Made by a program: the position numbers and the translations under genes. 64,000 nt of DNA, taken from contig NC_013889.1 of assembly GCF_000025545.1 (NCBI RefSeq), positions 675,501 to 739,500 of the forward strand, read 5' to 3'. Positions 15,431-25,407 of the stretch are shown here, in pieces. The stretch's first letter is position 1, and each line of letters starts with the position of its first letter. Source of the stretch: Thioalkalivibrio sp. K90mix (GTDB lineage Bacteria > Pseudomonadota > Gammaproteobacteria > Ectothiorhodospirales > Ectothiorhodospiraceae). The notes beneath the pieces were generated by a model that worked only from the letters and a program-made list of their open reading frames with translations, searched no databases and was not told the DNA's origin.

Positions 15431-17985
15431 GCGACCAGGCCCGCAACAGCGGCGGGGCGAACACGGAAGCCGAAGATCTCGTCGAGATCGAGGAGGTCCT
15501 CCAGCATCTCGAGGACATCAGCTTCGTCGCCCACCGCGACACCAAGGAAGCCCTCCCGGCCATCCGCGCGTTCGGTGCCGCCACCGCGCGGCGCTGGATC
15601 GAGACCGTACGCGAGCTGTTCTTCCACGACCGCGAGGCCGGCAAGAGCTTCATGCGCAATTCCGCGCGGCTCGCGGAGCATATGCAGACGGTGGACCTGT
15701 GGCTGGAGCAGGCCGCGCAGTTCAAGCAGTGGGTCAACTCGGCCGATGCGCTGGAGGGCTTCATGGCCCAGGCTGATCGCGTGTATGACGCCTGGGGCGA
15801 GGCCGGCGAGCGCGATTGGGCCGAGATCGGCCTGCGCTGGTGCGAACGCAGCCTGCCCGATGCCCGCGCCTATTTCGAGACGCCGTTCGACAAGCTCTCC
15901 GCCGGCCGAGGTATCGAGGGCCTGCGCGCGCTGATCGAGCCGGCCGAGACGCTGTTCGACGAACGCGGCCTGACCCTGGATGCCTATCTTGAGGGTGCCC
16001 CGATCGCCCGCAACCTGGTCGGCGACCAGGGCCTGCTGTCCTGGGCCCGGCGCGGAGCGGACCTGCTGAAGGCCGGGCGCTCGCGCGGTGAGGCCTATTT
16101 TCGCCTGGAGAGCGACGAGAGCCTGAAGCTGCTCCTGGAGGCGCTGCCGGGCTTTCGCCCGCGCATGCACGGGCGCTTCCTGCGCCTGGTGCTGCTGGCC
16201 TGGCTGGATGCCGATATCCCGCTGGCCGATTCCAGCTGGAAGCCGGGCGAGGGCCGCCCGATGCTCGAGACCGACGGCCGGCGGCTGTTTATGCCGGCGG
16301 TGATGGACTCGCGCGAGGAGGCGATCGTCGCCACCCAGCACGCGGCCGCGCATCTGGCCTTCGATACGTATGCGCAGTCCGATGTCGAGCGGCTGTTCGA
16401 GCGTGCCGGGGTCGAGCACCCGCCGCTGGATGACCGCTCGCGCATCACCTGGCGCCCGCTGTTCGCGCCATTCGAGGCGCGCATGTTCCGCTTCCAGGTG
16501 CTGTTCGACCTGGCCGAGGACCTGCGCGTGAACGCGCGCCTGGCCCCGCGCATCCCGAACTTCCTGCCGCGCCTGGTGGCGCTGGCCGAGGACCATGAGC
16601 GCCCGGAGGGCGCGGCCGGCGTCTACTTCGATTTCGCGCTGAAGGCCCACCAGGCCCTGCTGCGCGACGAGGCGCAGGACCCGCGTCTGGCGCGCGTGCT
16701 GGAGCCGGACGCGGATGTGGTCACCGCCTGGGCCATCGGCGAGGAGCTGTTCGCCGACGAGGCCTTCCCCGAGATCACCATCGAGGAGCGCGCCGAGGCC
16801 TATCTGCCCGGGCTGTCGCTGAACCAGTCGCTGCCGGTGTATCCGCAGCGCAAACGCGACGGCAGCCTGGCCGACTTCCGCGACCACGAGGCGCACGACG
16901 AACACAAGTTCGAGCGCGAGAAGCAGGAAGAGCAGCCGCAGCAGGCCCCGGAGCAGGCGCAGAAAGACCCGGACGCCGACATCCAGACCCCGCAGCAGGA
17001 GACCTCTGGCACCGGCGGGCGCATCGGCACGGGTATCCCGCAGCCGGCCCAGGTGGCCAAGCGCGCCGCTCCCTACACCCCGAAGAAGGACGGCATCCCG
17101 TATCCCGAGTGGGACTACCGCGAGCAGCGCTATATCTCCGACTGGGTGAATCTCTACGAGCGCGTGCTGGACGACGAAAACCCGGAGCTGGCGGCCACGA
17201 TCCTGTCGGAGAACGCCGACACCCTGAAGCGCCTGACCCGCGGCCTGGAGATGCAGCGCCCGATGCGCCTGGCGCCGCAGCGCAAGCAGATGGACGGCGA
17301 CGAGCTCGACACCGAGGCGGTGATCGACTTCATCGCCGACAAGAAGGCGGGGCTGTCGCCGAAGGCCTTCATCTACCGCCGCCGTGCGGTGCAGCACCGC
17401 GATACCGGCGTCATGATGCTGGCGGACATGTCTACCTCGATCATGGCGCGTCACCCGGGCGGGCAGGGCAAGATCGTCGACCGCGTGCGCGAGGGGATGA
17501 TGCTGTTCGCCGAGGCGATCGAGAAGGTCGGCGATCCCTACGCGATCTCCGGCTTCGCCTCCAAGCAGCGCGACCAGGTCAACTACTACTGGCTGAAGGA
17601 TTTCAACGAGGACCTGAACGACACCGTCCGCGCCCGCATCGCCGGGGTCTCCGGGCGCCTGGCCTCGCGTATGGGCGCGGGCATCCGCCACTCGCTGGAG
17701 GCATTCAAGCGCTGTTCGGCCCAGCGCCGGCTGCTGCTGATCCTGTCCGACGGCCGCCCGGCCGACTACGACGACGGCGGTGACCAGCGCTACCTGCACG
17801 AGGACACGCGCATGGCGATGAAGGAGGCGGTGGACGCCGGCGTGCACCCGTTCTGCATCACCCTGGACCCGTCCGGTTCGGAATACCTGCCGGCGATCTT
17901 CGGTCCCGGTCACTACACCATCATCGACCACGTGGACGAGCTGCCGCGCCGTCTGCCCGAGATCTATCTGAGGCTGCGCCAGTGA
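15427..17985 (+). CDS. cbbO: Large VWA-domain protein, CbbO/NorD family
   Basis: 852-residue partner of the preceding AAA ATPase. The long amino-terminal helical part (about 1-480) is followed by an acidic, Gln/Glu/Pro-rich linker (about 490-530) and a carboxy-terminal von Willebrand A domain. The VWA MIDAS signature is DMSTS, near residue 663, with a later LSDGRPAD strand. In CbbQO and NorQD the VWA domain docks the ATPase to its client. GTG start 15427 overlaps the cbbQ stop, and the stop at 17985 overlaps the deacetylase start, so the three genes are translationally coupled. Cytoplasmic. Client unknown. Confidence 0.85.
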   Translation: MSDQARNSGGANTEAEDLVEIEEVLQHLEDISFVAHRDTKEALPAIRAFGAATARRWIETVRELFFHDREAGKSFMRNSARLAEHMQTVDLWLEQAAQFKQWVNSADALEGFMAQADRVYDAWGEAGERDWAEIGLRWCERSLPDARAYFETPFDKLSAGRGIEGLRALIEPAETLFDERGLTLDAYLEGAPIARNLVGDQGLLSWARRGADLLKAGRSRGEAYFRLESDESLKLLLEALPGFRPRMHGRFLRLVLLAWLDADIPLADSSWKPGEGRPMLETDGRRLFMPAVMDSREEAIVATQHAAAHLAFDTYAQSDVERLFERAGVEHPPLDDRSRITWRPLFAPFEARMFRFQVLFDLAEDLRVNARLAPRIPNFLPRLVALAEDHERPEGAAGVYFDFALKAHQALLRDEAQDPRLARVLEPDADVVTAWAIGEELFADEAFPEITIEERAEAYLPGLSLNQSLPVYPQRKRDGSLADFRDHEAHDEHKFEREKQEEQPQQAPEQAQKDPDADIQTPQQETSGTGGRIGTGIPQPAQVAKRAAPYTPKKDGIPYPEWDYREQRYISDWVNLYERVLDDENPELAATILSENADTLKRLTRGLEMQRPMRLAPQRKQMDGDELDTEAVIDFIADKKAGLSPKAFIYRRRAVQHRDTGVMMLADMSTSIMARHPGGQGKIVDRVREGMMLFAEAIEKVGDPYAISGFASKQRDQVNYYWLKDFNEDLNDTVRARIAGVSGRLASRMGAGIRHSLEAFKRCSAQRRLLLILSDGRPADYDDGGDQRYLHEDTRMAMKEAVDAGVHPFCITLDPSGSEYLPAIFGPGHYTIIDHVDELPRRLPEIYLRLRQ

Positions 17986-19202
17986 GTGCCACCCCCGAAG
18001 CCATCGATGCCTCCACCGGGGCCGCGGACCGGCACCCGGAGCCGGCCCGCCGACATGCCACGCTGCTGCATGCCCCGCGCTATCGCGGGCACAGCTACGG
18101 CGACAACCACCCGCTCGGGATCCCGCGCGTCTCGCTGACCATCGACCTGATCGAGGCCTATGACGCGATCACGCCGCAGGAGATGGCCGTATCGCGCAAG
18201 GCACAGCCGGCCGAGCTCGAGTGGTTCCACACCCGCGAGTACGTGGCCGCGATGCAGCGCGCCGAGGCGCTGGGCAAGGTCTTCCAGCGCTACCGCGACC
18301 GCCACAACATCGGCAACTTCGAGAACCCGTTCTTCGCCGGGTTCTTCGCGACCCCGGCGACCGCCACCTGGGGCTCCATCCAGGGCGCCGAGGTGGTGCT
18401 GGACGGGCGCATGGCCTTCAACCCGGCCGGTGGCATGCACCACGCCGCCCCCGACCAGGCCCGTGGATTCTGCTACTTCAACGACCCGGCGCTGGCGATC
18501 CTGCGCCTGCGTCAGGCCGGGCAGCGCGTGCTCTATCTGGATATCGACGCCCACCATGGCGACGGGGTCGAGGCCGCGTTCAGCGACGACCCGGACGTGC
18601 TCACCGTCTCCCTGCACATGGACACCGAGTACGGCTACCCCTTCGAGGGCGGGCGCATCGAGGACACCGGACCGCTTGGCAACGCCGTGAACCTGCCGCT
18701 GCCCAAGGAGACCAACGACAGCGAGTTTCGCGCCGCCTTCGCGGCCGTCTGGGAGGCCGTGCGCACCCGCTGGCAGCCGGATGCGGTCGTCGTTCAGGCC
18801 GGTACCGATGCGCTGCTGCCGGACCCGCTCGGCAAGTTCGGCATCTCCACCCAGTGCTTCCTCGCCTGCGTCGACGACGTGATCGAGACCAGCCCGCGGC
18901 ACGCCGACGGCACACCGAGGCTGCTGGTCCTGGGCGGTGGCGGCTATCACCCGCTGGCGCTGGCACGCTGCTGGACCGGGGTCTGGGCCCTGCTGACCGG
19001 TCGCGAGCTCCCCGCTGCGATCCCGGAGGCCGGCCAGGCCCTGCTGCGCGAGGTTGACTGGGACATGGACGAAGAAGAGGAATGGTACGAGTCCCTCTTT
19101 ACCTCCCGTCTCGATGCGGATCGCGCCGGTCCGGTGCGCGACGAACTGCGCAATCGCCTTGAACGGCTGCTGGCAGGGCACCCGTTGTTCAGTTGCTCGT
19201 AG
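17982..19202 (+). CDS. Histone deacetylase-like (AcuC/class II) amidohydrolase
   Basis: 406-residue zinc amidohydrolase of the arginase/deacetylase fold. Diagnostic pieces are GGMHHAAPDQARGFCYFND with the tandem histidines, LDIDAHHGDGVE with the zinc-binding Asp and His, and LGGGGYHPLALAR near the end. Family members deacetylate lysines, polyamines or other acetylated amines; AcuC reverses acetylation of acetyl-CoA synthetase. GTG start 17982 overlaps the VWA gene by four bases, placing it in the ATPase-VWA operon. It could act on acetylated lysine of the same client, but nothing in the sequence fixes the substrate. Confidence 0.87.
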   Translation: MSATPEAIDASTGAADRHPEPARRHATLLHAPRYRGHSYGDNHPLGIPRVSLTIDLIEAYDAITPQEMAVSRKAQPAELEWFHTREYVAAMQRAEALGKVFQRYRDRHNIGNFENPFFAGFFATPATATWGSIQGAEVVLDGRMAFNPAGGMHHAAPDQARGFCYFNDPALAILRLRQAGQRVLYLDIDAHHGDGVEAAFSDDPDVLTVSLHMDTEYGYPFEGGRIEDTGPLGNAVNLPLPKETNDSEFRAAFAAVWEAVRTRWQPDAVVVQAGTDALLPDPLGKFGISTQCFLACVDDVIETSPRHADGTPRLLVLGGGGYHPLALARCWTGVWALLTGRELPAAIPEAGQALLREVDWDMDEEEEWYESLFTSRLDADRAGPVRDELRNRLERLLAGHPLFSCS

Positions 19203-19214
19203 AGAGCCTGAGCG

Positions 19215-19775
19215 TCAGCGGCTGGCGCGGTAGTCGCGTTCGATGTAGCGCAGCAGCTCGGTCGTCTCTCGCAGGGTCGCGCGCTGGATGCGGGTCTTGC
19301 CGATAAAGCCGGGTACCCAGAAGTCCGGTTCCACATGCATCTGGATCGTCAGGTGCGTGCCGCCGGCATCGGGCTGCAGCTCCCAGCGGGTCGAGCCTGC
19401 ACGCAGATTGCTGTGCTCCGGATCGACCTCGGCATCAATGCGTTCGGGGTAGTACTCGGTCACCCGTTCGTGCCTGCGGATGGTCCGGCAGAACACGAAC
19501 ACGCAGCTGTGCACGACGCTTGCGACCTCCACCTCGTCATCCGATCGGGAGACGATCCGGCTCTCGCGGATGGATTCCGAGTAACGGTTCAGCGCCTCGT
19601 AATCGGTCAGGTATGACCACAGGGCCTCGGGTGGGACTTCGACCCGGAAGGTCACCTCCAGCTCGTGCTGGTCACCGTCGGTATCAAAATGCCGCTCGAC
19701 CACCTCCACCGCGAGTGCGGCACCGGGGGCCCAGCCGACCAAGGCAGCCAGGAGGAGGGCGGGCAACGTTCGCAT
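19215..19775 (-). CDS. Exported SRPBCC/START-like (polyketide cyclase-type) protein
   Basis: 186-residue protein with a clear signal peptide (LLLAALVGWAPGAALA, cleavage before VEVVERH) and a following SRPBCC fold pattern: RVEVPPEALWSYLTDYEALNRY is the hallmark amino-terminal part, and the helix ATLRETTELLRYIE closes the domain. Such proteins bind hydrophobic ligands in a deep cavity. It is probably periplasmic. Start 19775 is supported by AGGAGG upstream. It converges with the deacetylase gene and is separated from the MFS gene by 130 bases, so it is likely its own unit. Confidence 0.8.
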   Translation of the reverse strand: MRTLPALLLAALVGWAPGAALAVEVVERHFDTDGDQHELEVTFRVEVPPEALWSYLTDYEALNRYSESIRESRIVSRSDDEVEVASVVHSCVFVFCRTIRRHERVTEYYPERIDAEVDPEHSNLRAGSTRWELQPDAGGTHLTIQMHVEPDFWVPGFIGKTRIQRATLRETTELLRYIERDYRASR

Positions 19776-19905
19776 CGCGGGTACCTCCTGGGCTTCGGTT
19801 CGGGGCCTGGCTGCTGCAGCTTTATGAAGAATTCGATCCCCGGATGCGGCCGGGGTTCAGGTTGCCCTACGACGGGCGGTTGGACTGTGATGATAGACAA
19901 AGACC

Positions 19906-21132
19906 TCAGGGGTCACTGTCGCGCTGGGGATGCGTGGTCCCCGTGACGGGCTCGTCGCGGATCGGCAGGGTGGCGAGAACGGCCAGAAGGCCGACGAGGT
20001 GGAGCGCGATCAGGATCATGAGATAGCCGCCTGTCAGGTCGACCCCGAGGCCGGTGAGGACCGGACCCAGCGCGGCGCCGAGGGCCACGGCGGTGTAGGT
20101 CATGCCCAGCAGGCGGCCCAGGCTGTACAGGCCGAACAGGCGGGCCAGGATCGCCGGTGTCAGGGCGATGTACCCGCCGTACCCGAAACCAAGTACCACC
20201 GCGAACAGCATAAGGGCGGCGTAGCTGCCTGCGGTGCCCCAGATCAGAAAGCTCAGCGTGATCAGGGCGAAGCACCCGCGATAGAGATGCATCAGGGAAT
20301 AGCGATCGCCCAGCATGCCGATCGCCAGCCGCCCGACCACGCTCGCCAGCCCGATAATCCCGACCAGGCCCGCCGCGCGCAGCGGATCGATGCCGCCCGC
20401 CTCGGCCGCGGGCGGCAGGTGGACGAACGGTACGTACAGGATCGTATTCAGCAGAAAGGTCGCCAGATAAAGCTGGGCGAAGCGGCGTCCACCCCAGCGG
20501 GTGGTGGTGGCGTGGGTGCCATCCGGGGCGCGCCCGGGCCGTGGAAACAGGATGCCGGCGAGCGGCAGGATGACGGCTGCCGCGAGCGCGTAGAAATAGT
20601 ACGTCGAGCGCCAGCCGTGGAGCTCGATCAGCCAGGCGGACAGCGGCGCGAAGCCAAGTACGCCCAACCCGATCCCGGATACCGCGATGCCCAGGGCCAT
20701 GGAGCGTCTGCGGGCAAACCAGCGCCCGACCGCGGCCACGACGGGCACGAATACGCAGCTCGCCCCGATACCCACGCCCAGGCCATAGGCCAGGTAGGCC
20801 TGCCAGAGTTCGCCGGCACGCGCCGTCCCGACCAGCCCCGCCGCGATGAACAGGCCACCCGCAACGAGCAGCGGCCCTGGGCCGATGCGGTCGGACAGGG
20901 GGCCGGTCACACCGCTCAGGCCGAAGAACAACAGAGCGGTGGCGGAAAAGAACAGCGCGGACCCGCCGTGCCGTGTACCGAACTCCTGCGCCATGGAGGA
21001 GAAGAACGCCCCGTAGCTGTACGCGATGCCAAAGGCCACGAACAGCGCCACAAGGGAGAGCCCGCAGGCGAGCCAGGCGGTCGGGGAGTCCAGGGAGGGG
21101 GCGTCCTGGTGCTGGCGTGGACGCAGGGTCAT
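19906..21132 (-). CDS. MFS transporter (monocarboxylate/oxalate-formate antiporter type)
   Basis: 408-residue major facilitator with about 12 predicted helices. The loop 2-3 motif GPLSDRIGPGPLL is the MFS signature, and the central loop (RPGRAPDGTHATTTRWGG) separates two six-helix halves. The pattern of the first helices (AFGIAYSYGAFFSSMAQEFG) resembles the OFA/MCT subfamily, which moves small organic anions. Substrate cannot be set by eye. It starts directly after the stop of the upstream GTPase gene with no gap, so the two are cotranscribed. Confidence 0.82.
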   Translation of the reverse strand: MTLRPRQHQDAPSLDSPTAWLACGLSLVALFVAFGIAYSYGAFFSSMAQEFGTRHGGSALFFSATALLFFGLSGVTGPLSDRIGPGPLLVAGGLFIAAGLVGTARAGELWQAYLAYGLGVGIGASCVFVPVVAAVGRWFARRRSMALGIAVSGIGLGVLGFAPLSAWLIELHGWRSTYYFYALAAAVILPLAGILFPRPGRAPDGTHATTTRWGGRRFAQLYLATFLLNTILYVPFVHLPPAAEAGGIDPLRAAGLVGIIGLASVVGRLAIGMLGDRYSLMHLYRGCFALITLSFLIWGTAGSYAALMLFAVVLGFGYGGYIALTPAILARLFGLYSLGRLLGMTYTAVALGAALGPVLTGLGVDLTGGYLMILIALHLVGLLAVLATLPIRDEPVTGTTHPQRDSDP

Positions 21133-22671
21133 CTAGCGCGGTCGACCCAGCAGGCGACCGGCCCCCTTGCGGGTCTGACGCCAGATCTGGCGCAGGCTTC
21201 GGGATGACGGGTGGCGCAGCAGCCGGGTCTTGCGGGTTTGCTGCATGGCCGGGATCAGCGTCTCCAGTTCGGCCGTCAGGGCGTCGATGTTGTAGGGCGT
21301 TGCGCCATCGAGCCGGGCGGGAATCACCTCCTGTTCGGGCAGGCCGAAGTCCGCGGCGATCGCCTGGCGGGCGGCGGCGATGTTCTGCGCCTTGGGCCGT
21401 TCTTCCGGCGGGTCGAGCGTATACGGCGGCTCCCATTCGCGGGCGGGCGACAGGCGATCGATGTGGCTGGCCACGATGCGAATGGGCGGCTGGCGTCGAT
21501 CCGGGCGCTCTGCAAAGAAGCGCCGTACGGCTTGCAGCGCCTCGTGGTCCGGGGAGCGGTCGGCCTGGTGCGCCGGCGCGACCCATAGCACCAGATCCGC
21601 CGTCTGGGCGGCATCAACCAGGGTATCCACGTCCATGCGGTCACCAAGCCCCGGGGTGTCCACCAAAAGCAGTTCCTGGCCGTCCGCGAGGGTCAGCAGG
21701 TAGCCCTCCTGCTCGGCGGTCAGCGGCAGCACGTCCGTGGCTGCGCGGTATTCCCCCAGCAGCGCGTTGACCAGCGTGGATTTCCCGGCCTGTGGCTGGC
21801 CCACGACCAGTATCTTCGGCCGGCCCGGGAATGCCTCCTCCGTGGGGCCGCTCGCCTGTGCTTCCTGGTCGGCGATCTCGGCCAGGGCGTCGGCATCGTG
21901 CTGCAGGCGGCCGGAGTAGAGCTCGATCGCGGCGCGGCCGACTTCCTCGATCCAGATGCGTGCGACCCGTCGCAGCAGGTATTCGCGTGCGCTGCCGGAG
22001 AGCTCGTTGAAGAAGCGATCACGCAGCTCCGCGGCCAGGGCGTGGAGGGGATTGGCCAGGCGCGCGATACGGTAGGCCTTGTAGGCCGTGCGCCCGTAGG
22101 ACAGCCCCGATGCCACCATGGGCCGGTAGCCCCAGACGCGCAGGATCTGGCCCATGCGCAGGCGATCCGACAGCGGTACCTCCTCCAGCAGGATCTTGCG
22201 CAGCCGGGCGCTGACCCGCTCGCTGAGCAGCAGGGCCTCGGGCACGGTGAACTCCCAGGTGGGGTCTTCCTGTTCCGGGTGATAGTGCGCGGCCACGGTA
22301 CGCAGGGTCTCTTCGCCCGCTTCCCGCAGGCGGTCGTAGTCGGTGACGATCTCGCCGCTGGCCTGCTCGCTCAGGCGCATCACCTCGGCCCAGGCGGCGT
22401 GTTCCAGTGGCGCCCAGTCGCCATCGGCGGGGCGCACGGGCTCGGTCGTCCGTTCGCGGGTGTGGACCTTGATCCGGTGGCGCGCCCACAGCGTCATGCC
22501 CCATACGCTTCCGGCGGCGATGGCGGCCGCGGCGATCCAGATCAGCAGGGCATTGTGTTCGTAGAGCCAGAGCAGACCCAGGACGAAGGCCACCACAAAG
22601 GGCGACAGCAGCAGGAACGCAGCGAAGGTCACGCCCGTGACCTGCAGACGGGTGAGCCAGCGGCGTTTCAT
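21133..22671 (-). CDS. Membrane-anchored GTPase (Era/YfjP-like)
   Basis: 512-residue protein with two amino-terminal transmembrane helices (about 12-32 and 41-60), a long helical region and a central-to-C-terminal GTPase domain. G1 is GQPQAGKST (about 288), G3 is DTPGLG, and the G4 position reads SHID rather than NKxD. The domain is of the Era/dynamin-like type. The membrane hairpin and long helices suggest a membrane-remodelling or stress GTPase. Coupled by an ATGA overlap to the upstream second GTPase, it forms a tandem pair. No specific function can be assigned. Confidence 0.8.
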   Translation of the reverse strand: MKRRWLTRLQVTGVTFAAFLLLSPFVVAFVLGLLWLYEHNALLIWIAAAAIAAGSVWGMTLWARHRIKVHTRERTTEPVRPADGDWAPLEHAAWAEVMRLSEQASGEIVTDYDRLREAGEETLRTVAAHYHPEQEDPTWEFTVPEALLLSERVSARLRKILLEEVPLSDRLRMGQILRVWGYRPMVASGLSYGRTAYKAYRIARLANPLHALAAELRDRFFNELSGSAREYLLRRVARIWIEEVGRAAIELYSGRLQHDADALAEIADQEAQASGPTEEAFPGRPKILVVGQPQAGKSTLVNALLGEYRAATDVLPLTAEQEGYLLTLADGQELLLVDTPGLGDRMDVDTLVDAAQTADLVLWVAPAHQADRSPDHEALQAVRRFFAERPDRRQPPIRIVASHIDRLSPAREWEPPYTLDPPEERPKAQNIAAARQAIAADFGLPEQEVIPARLDGATPYNIDALTAELETLIPAMQQTRKTRLLRHPSSRSLRQIWRQTRKGAGRLLGRPR

Positions 22672-23903
22672 CGCGTGTCGTTCCCCGAGGGCTCGGTCTG
22701 GCGGTGCCGGGCGAGGTTCAGGGCCTCGCGCAGGGCGTCGCGATAGGCCTGCTCCACCCCGGCCGTGGCCTCGCGCCCGTCATGTCGCCGGGCCAGGTAG
22801 TGGCGTGCGGCATAGCCCAGCGCATAGGTGGTGGCAAAGCTGGTGGCGGCCGCCGCTGCAGCACCTGCAGTCTGACCGTAGACGGGGACCAGCTTGCCGA
22901 CCTGCCGGGCCCCGTGGCTGAGGCCGAGGCCGAGCAGGGTGCTGGAACCGAGCGCCGCGGAGAACTCGCTCATACTGCGAGAATCCCAGGTGACCCCGTA
23001 GATGCTGGCCAGACTGTGCAGCAGTTTCCCCTGGACCGCCGGAACGGAGAACAGGCCCAGCAGGGGGACGGCATCGGTGGTCGCGGCGACGCTGGCGTAG
23101 CCGAGGATGTGTGATCGGGCGCGCAGCCGACGGGCATCACCGCCTGCGGACTGGCGCAGCCCCTGCAGGATCACCCCCATGCGTTCCGGAGCCAGCTTCT
23201 CCAGGGCATCGAGCAGGGCGTCCAGGCCGTAGTGGGTCGGGGTGAAGCCCTCGTCCTCGGGCGTGATATCGACGGGCACGACCTGCACCGGGCCGGTCCC
23301 GGGCAGGTTGCGAAAGGCCTCGGCCTGGGTACGCCGCGCGCGGGCCAGTTCCTCCAGCCCGGGGCTGCGGTCCAGTTCGGCGTAGGGCGGATGATCGCGC
23401 CCGTCGGGATAGCCGTCGTGCAGGCAGGTCTGGACCAGCAGGACCGGCCAGTTCGGATGCCGGCGGCGAATGTCCCGCAGGGCATTCAGCACGGGTTCCT
23501 GCTGCAGATCCATCGCGCGCGCCACGGCGACCACCATGTGCGCGTGGCCCGCGAGCTCGGCGAGATCCTCGCTGGGGTCGTAGGCGACCTCGCCCAGTCC
23601 CCGCGTGTCCAGAAAGCGCAGCACCGGCGCTTCGGCCGGGAAGTCATAGGCGCGTGCCGTCCGGGTGCAGCTCCTGAAACCGGTCCCGATCGCCACGTCG
23701 GAGTCGCCGGTGATCGCGCGCACCAGCGTGCTCTTGCCGGACTGCACCTTGCCCAGCAGCCACAGCACGGGGGCCTGCTCGCGCGCTCGCTCGGCCACGA
23801 TGTCGGCGTCGGGTGCCTCGGCCTCGGGTCGCAGGACGGCCTGCATGACTTTGCGCCAGCCGAGGCCCTTCGGCAGGCGCAGGGATTGCCAGGGCAGCTT
23901 CAT
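22668..23903 (-). CDS. GTPase with C-terminal hydrophobic DUF697-like region
   Basis: 411-residue P-loop GTPase. G1 is GKVQSGKST (51-59) and G3 is DTRGLG. The C-terminal third has alternating hydrophobic helices (SHILGYASVAATTDAVPLLG and GAAAAAATSFATTYALGYAA), a layout seen in DUF697-type proteins. ATG 23903 (MKLPWQSLRL) is preferred over 83 residues of low-complexity upstream frame that overlaps the divergent rarA start. It overlaps the following GTPase gene by four bases. The two may form a heteromeric membrane-associated GTPase system. Function unknown. Confidence 0.8.
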   Translation of the reverse strand: MKLPWQSLRLPKGLGWRKVMQAVLRPEAEAPDADIVAERAREQAPVLWLLGKVQSGKSTLVRAITGDSDVAIGTGFRSCTRTARAYDFPAEAPVLRFLDTRGLGEVAYDPSEDLAELAGHAHMVVAVARAMDLQQEPVLNALRDIRRRHPNWPVLLVQTCLHDGYPDGRDHPPYAELDRSPGLEELARARRTQAEAFRNLPGTGPVQVVPVDITPEDEGFTPTHYGLDALLDALEKLAPERMGVILQGLRQSAGGDARRLRARSHILGYASVAATTDAVPLLGLFSVPAVQGKLLHSLASIYGVTWDSRSMSEFSAALGSSTLLGLGLSHGARQVGKLVPVYGQTAGAAAAAATSFATTYALGYAARHYLARRHDGREATAGVEQAYRDALREALNLARHRQTEPSGNDTR

Positions 23904-24036
23904 GCTGTGATTCCGTTTCGCGGCATGGAAACCTTTCATCAGTGAAGAAGGCGCAACTGTGCAGGGCTTGTGAGCCAGCCCGCCGCTCAGTGTGCCATGT
24001 CTCGGCCAATGTTCGCGGCGGGCGCGGTACACTGAA

Positions 24037-25401
24037 ATGATGAGCGATATCTCCGAAGGCGACCTGTTCGGCCCGGATGCGGGTGGACTGCCCCCCGAGC
24101 CCGAACCGGCCGCACAGGGCCCGGACCCGAATGCACCGCTGGCCGAGCGCATGCGCCCGGCGCGGCTGGACGAGATGGTGGGCCAGGATCACCTGGTCGG
24201 CCCGGATGCCGCCCTGCGCCAGGCGATCGAGCAGGGGCAGACCCCGTCGATGATCCTGTGGGGCCCGCCGGGTTGCGGCAAGACCACGCTGGCCCGCCTG
24301 GTGGCGGCGGCCGGGGCACAGCGTCTGGTGACGCTGTCGGCGGTGCTGGCCGGGGTCAAGGACGTGCGCGCGGTGGTGGACGCGGCCAAGGCCCGGCGAC
24401 GCAACGGGGTCGGCACGCTGCTGTTCATCGACGAGATCCATCGCTTCAACAAGGGGCAGCAGGATGCCCTGCTGCCGCACATCGAGGACGGGACACTGAC
24501 CTTCGTGGGGGCCACGACCGAGAACCCCTCATTTGCGCTCAACAGTGCGTTGCTGTCGCGGGCGCGTGTCTATCGCATGGAGTCCGTCGGCGCCGAGGCG
24601 ATCGAGGCGCTGATTGACCGGGCGCTGAGCGATCCCGAGCGCGGACTCGGGGGGCGCGGGCTGCGGCTGGAGCCCACCGAACGCCAGCGGGTGGCCCGTG
24701 CGGCGGACGGCGATGCCCGGCGGGCACTGAACTGGCTGGAGACCGCCTCGGATCTGGCACGTGACGGCGAGATCACCGCCGACGCCCTGCGCGCGGTGAT
24801 GGGGGCGCAGAGCCTGGCCTTCGATCGCCAGGGCGATGCCTTCTATGACCAGATCTCCGCCCTGCACAAGTCGGTGCGCGGATCCGATCCTGGTGCGGCG
24901 GTGTACTGGCTGACGCGCATGCTGGATGCCGGCTGTGACCCGGATTATCTCGGCCGGCGCCTGCTGCGCATGGCCTACGAGGACATCGGGCTGGCGGCCG
25001 TAGGGCTGGGTGCTCGGGTGCTGGCGGCCTGGCAGACGATGGAGCGGCTTGGGCGGCCGGAAGGCGATCTCGCGCTGATCCAGGCGGCGATCGAGCTGGC
25101 CGCCGCCCCCAAGAGCAACAGCGCCTACACCGCGTTGAACGAGGTCCGCGCCAGCATCCGGGAGACGGGCAGCCCCGGCGTGCCCCTGCATCTTCGCAAT
25201 GCCCCCACGGAGTTGATGCGCGAGGAGGGGTTCGGCGCCGGATATCGCTATGATCATGATGAACCGGACGGTTTCGCGCGCGGACAGGTCTATCTGCCCG
25301 AGGGGCTCGAGGACCAGCGCTTCTATCGGGCGAAACGCGAGGGCACGGAGCGCGCGCTGGCCGAACGGCTGGAGCGACTGCGCGGCGACGGCAAAGAATA
25401 G
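24037..25401 (+). CDS. rarA: Replication-associated recombination protein A (RarA/MgsA)
   Basis: 454-residue AAA+ ATPase of the clamp-loader clade that acts at stalled replication forks. Walker A is GPPGCGKTT, Walker B is LLFIDEIHRFNK, sensor 1 is GATTENPSF and the arginine-finger region is SRARVYRM. The amino terminus LAERMRPARLDEMVGQDHL is the RarA hallmark, and the C-terminal tetramerisation domain ends in YLPEGLEDQRFY. Length matches E. coli RarA. It is transcribed divergently from the GTPase pair across a 133-base gap. ATG 24040 is an equally possible start. Confidence 0.95.
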   Translation: MMSDISEGDLFGPDAGGLPPEPEPAAQGPDPNAPLAERMRPARLDEMVGQDHLVGPDAALRQAIEQGQTPSMILWGPPGCGKTTLARLVAAAGAQRLVTLSAVLAGVKDVRAVVDAAKARRRNGVGTLLFIDEIHRFNKGQQDALLPHIEDGTLTFVGATTENPSFALNSALLSRARVYRMESVGAEAIEALIDRALSDPERGLGGRGLRLEPTERQRVARAADGDARRALNWLETASDLARDGEITADALRAVMGAQSLAFDRQGDAFYDQISALHKSVRGSDPGAAVYWLTRMLDAGCDPDYLGRRLLRMAYEDIGLAAVGLGARVLAAWQTMERLGRPEGDLALIQAAIELAAAPKSNSAYTALNEVRASIRETGSPGVPLHLRNAPTELMREEGFGAGYRYDHDEPDGFARGQVYLPEGLEDQRFYRAKREGTERALAERLERLRGDGKE

Positions 25402-25407
25402 AGACAT

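Noticed and set aside
15283-17931. 882-codon open frame on the minus strand
   Set aside because: Antisense shadow of the CbbO-like gene, low complexity with no motif; the plus strand encodes a full VWA protein.
23904-24152. 83-residue extension of the second GTPase
   Set aside because: Gly/Ser/Pro-rich, overlaps the rarA coding start on the other strand, and no suitable site was seen.
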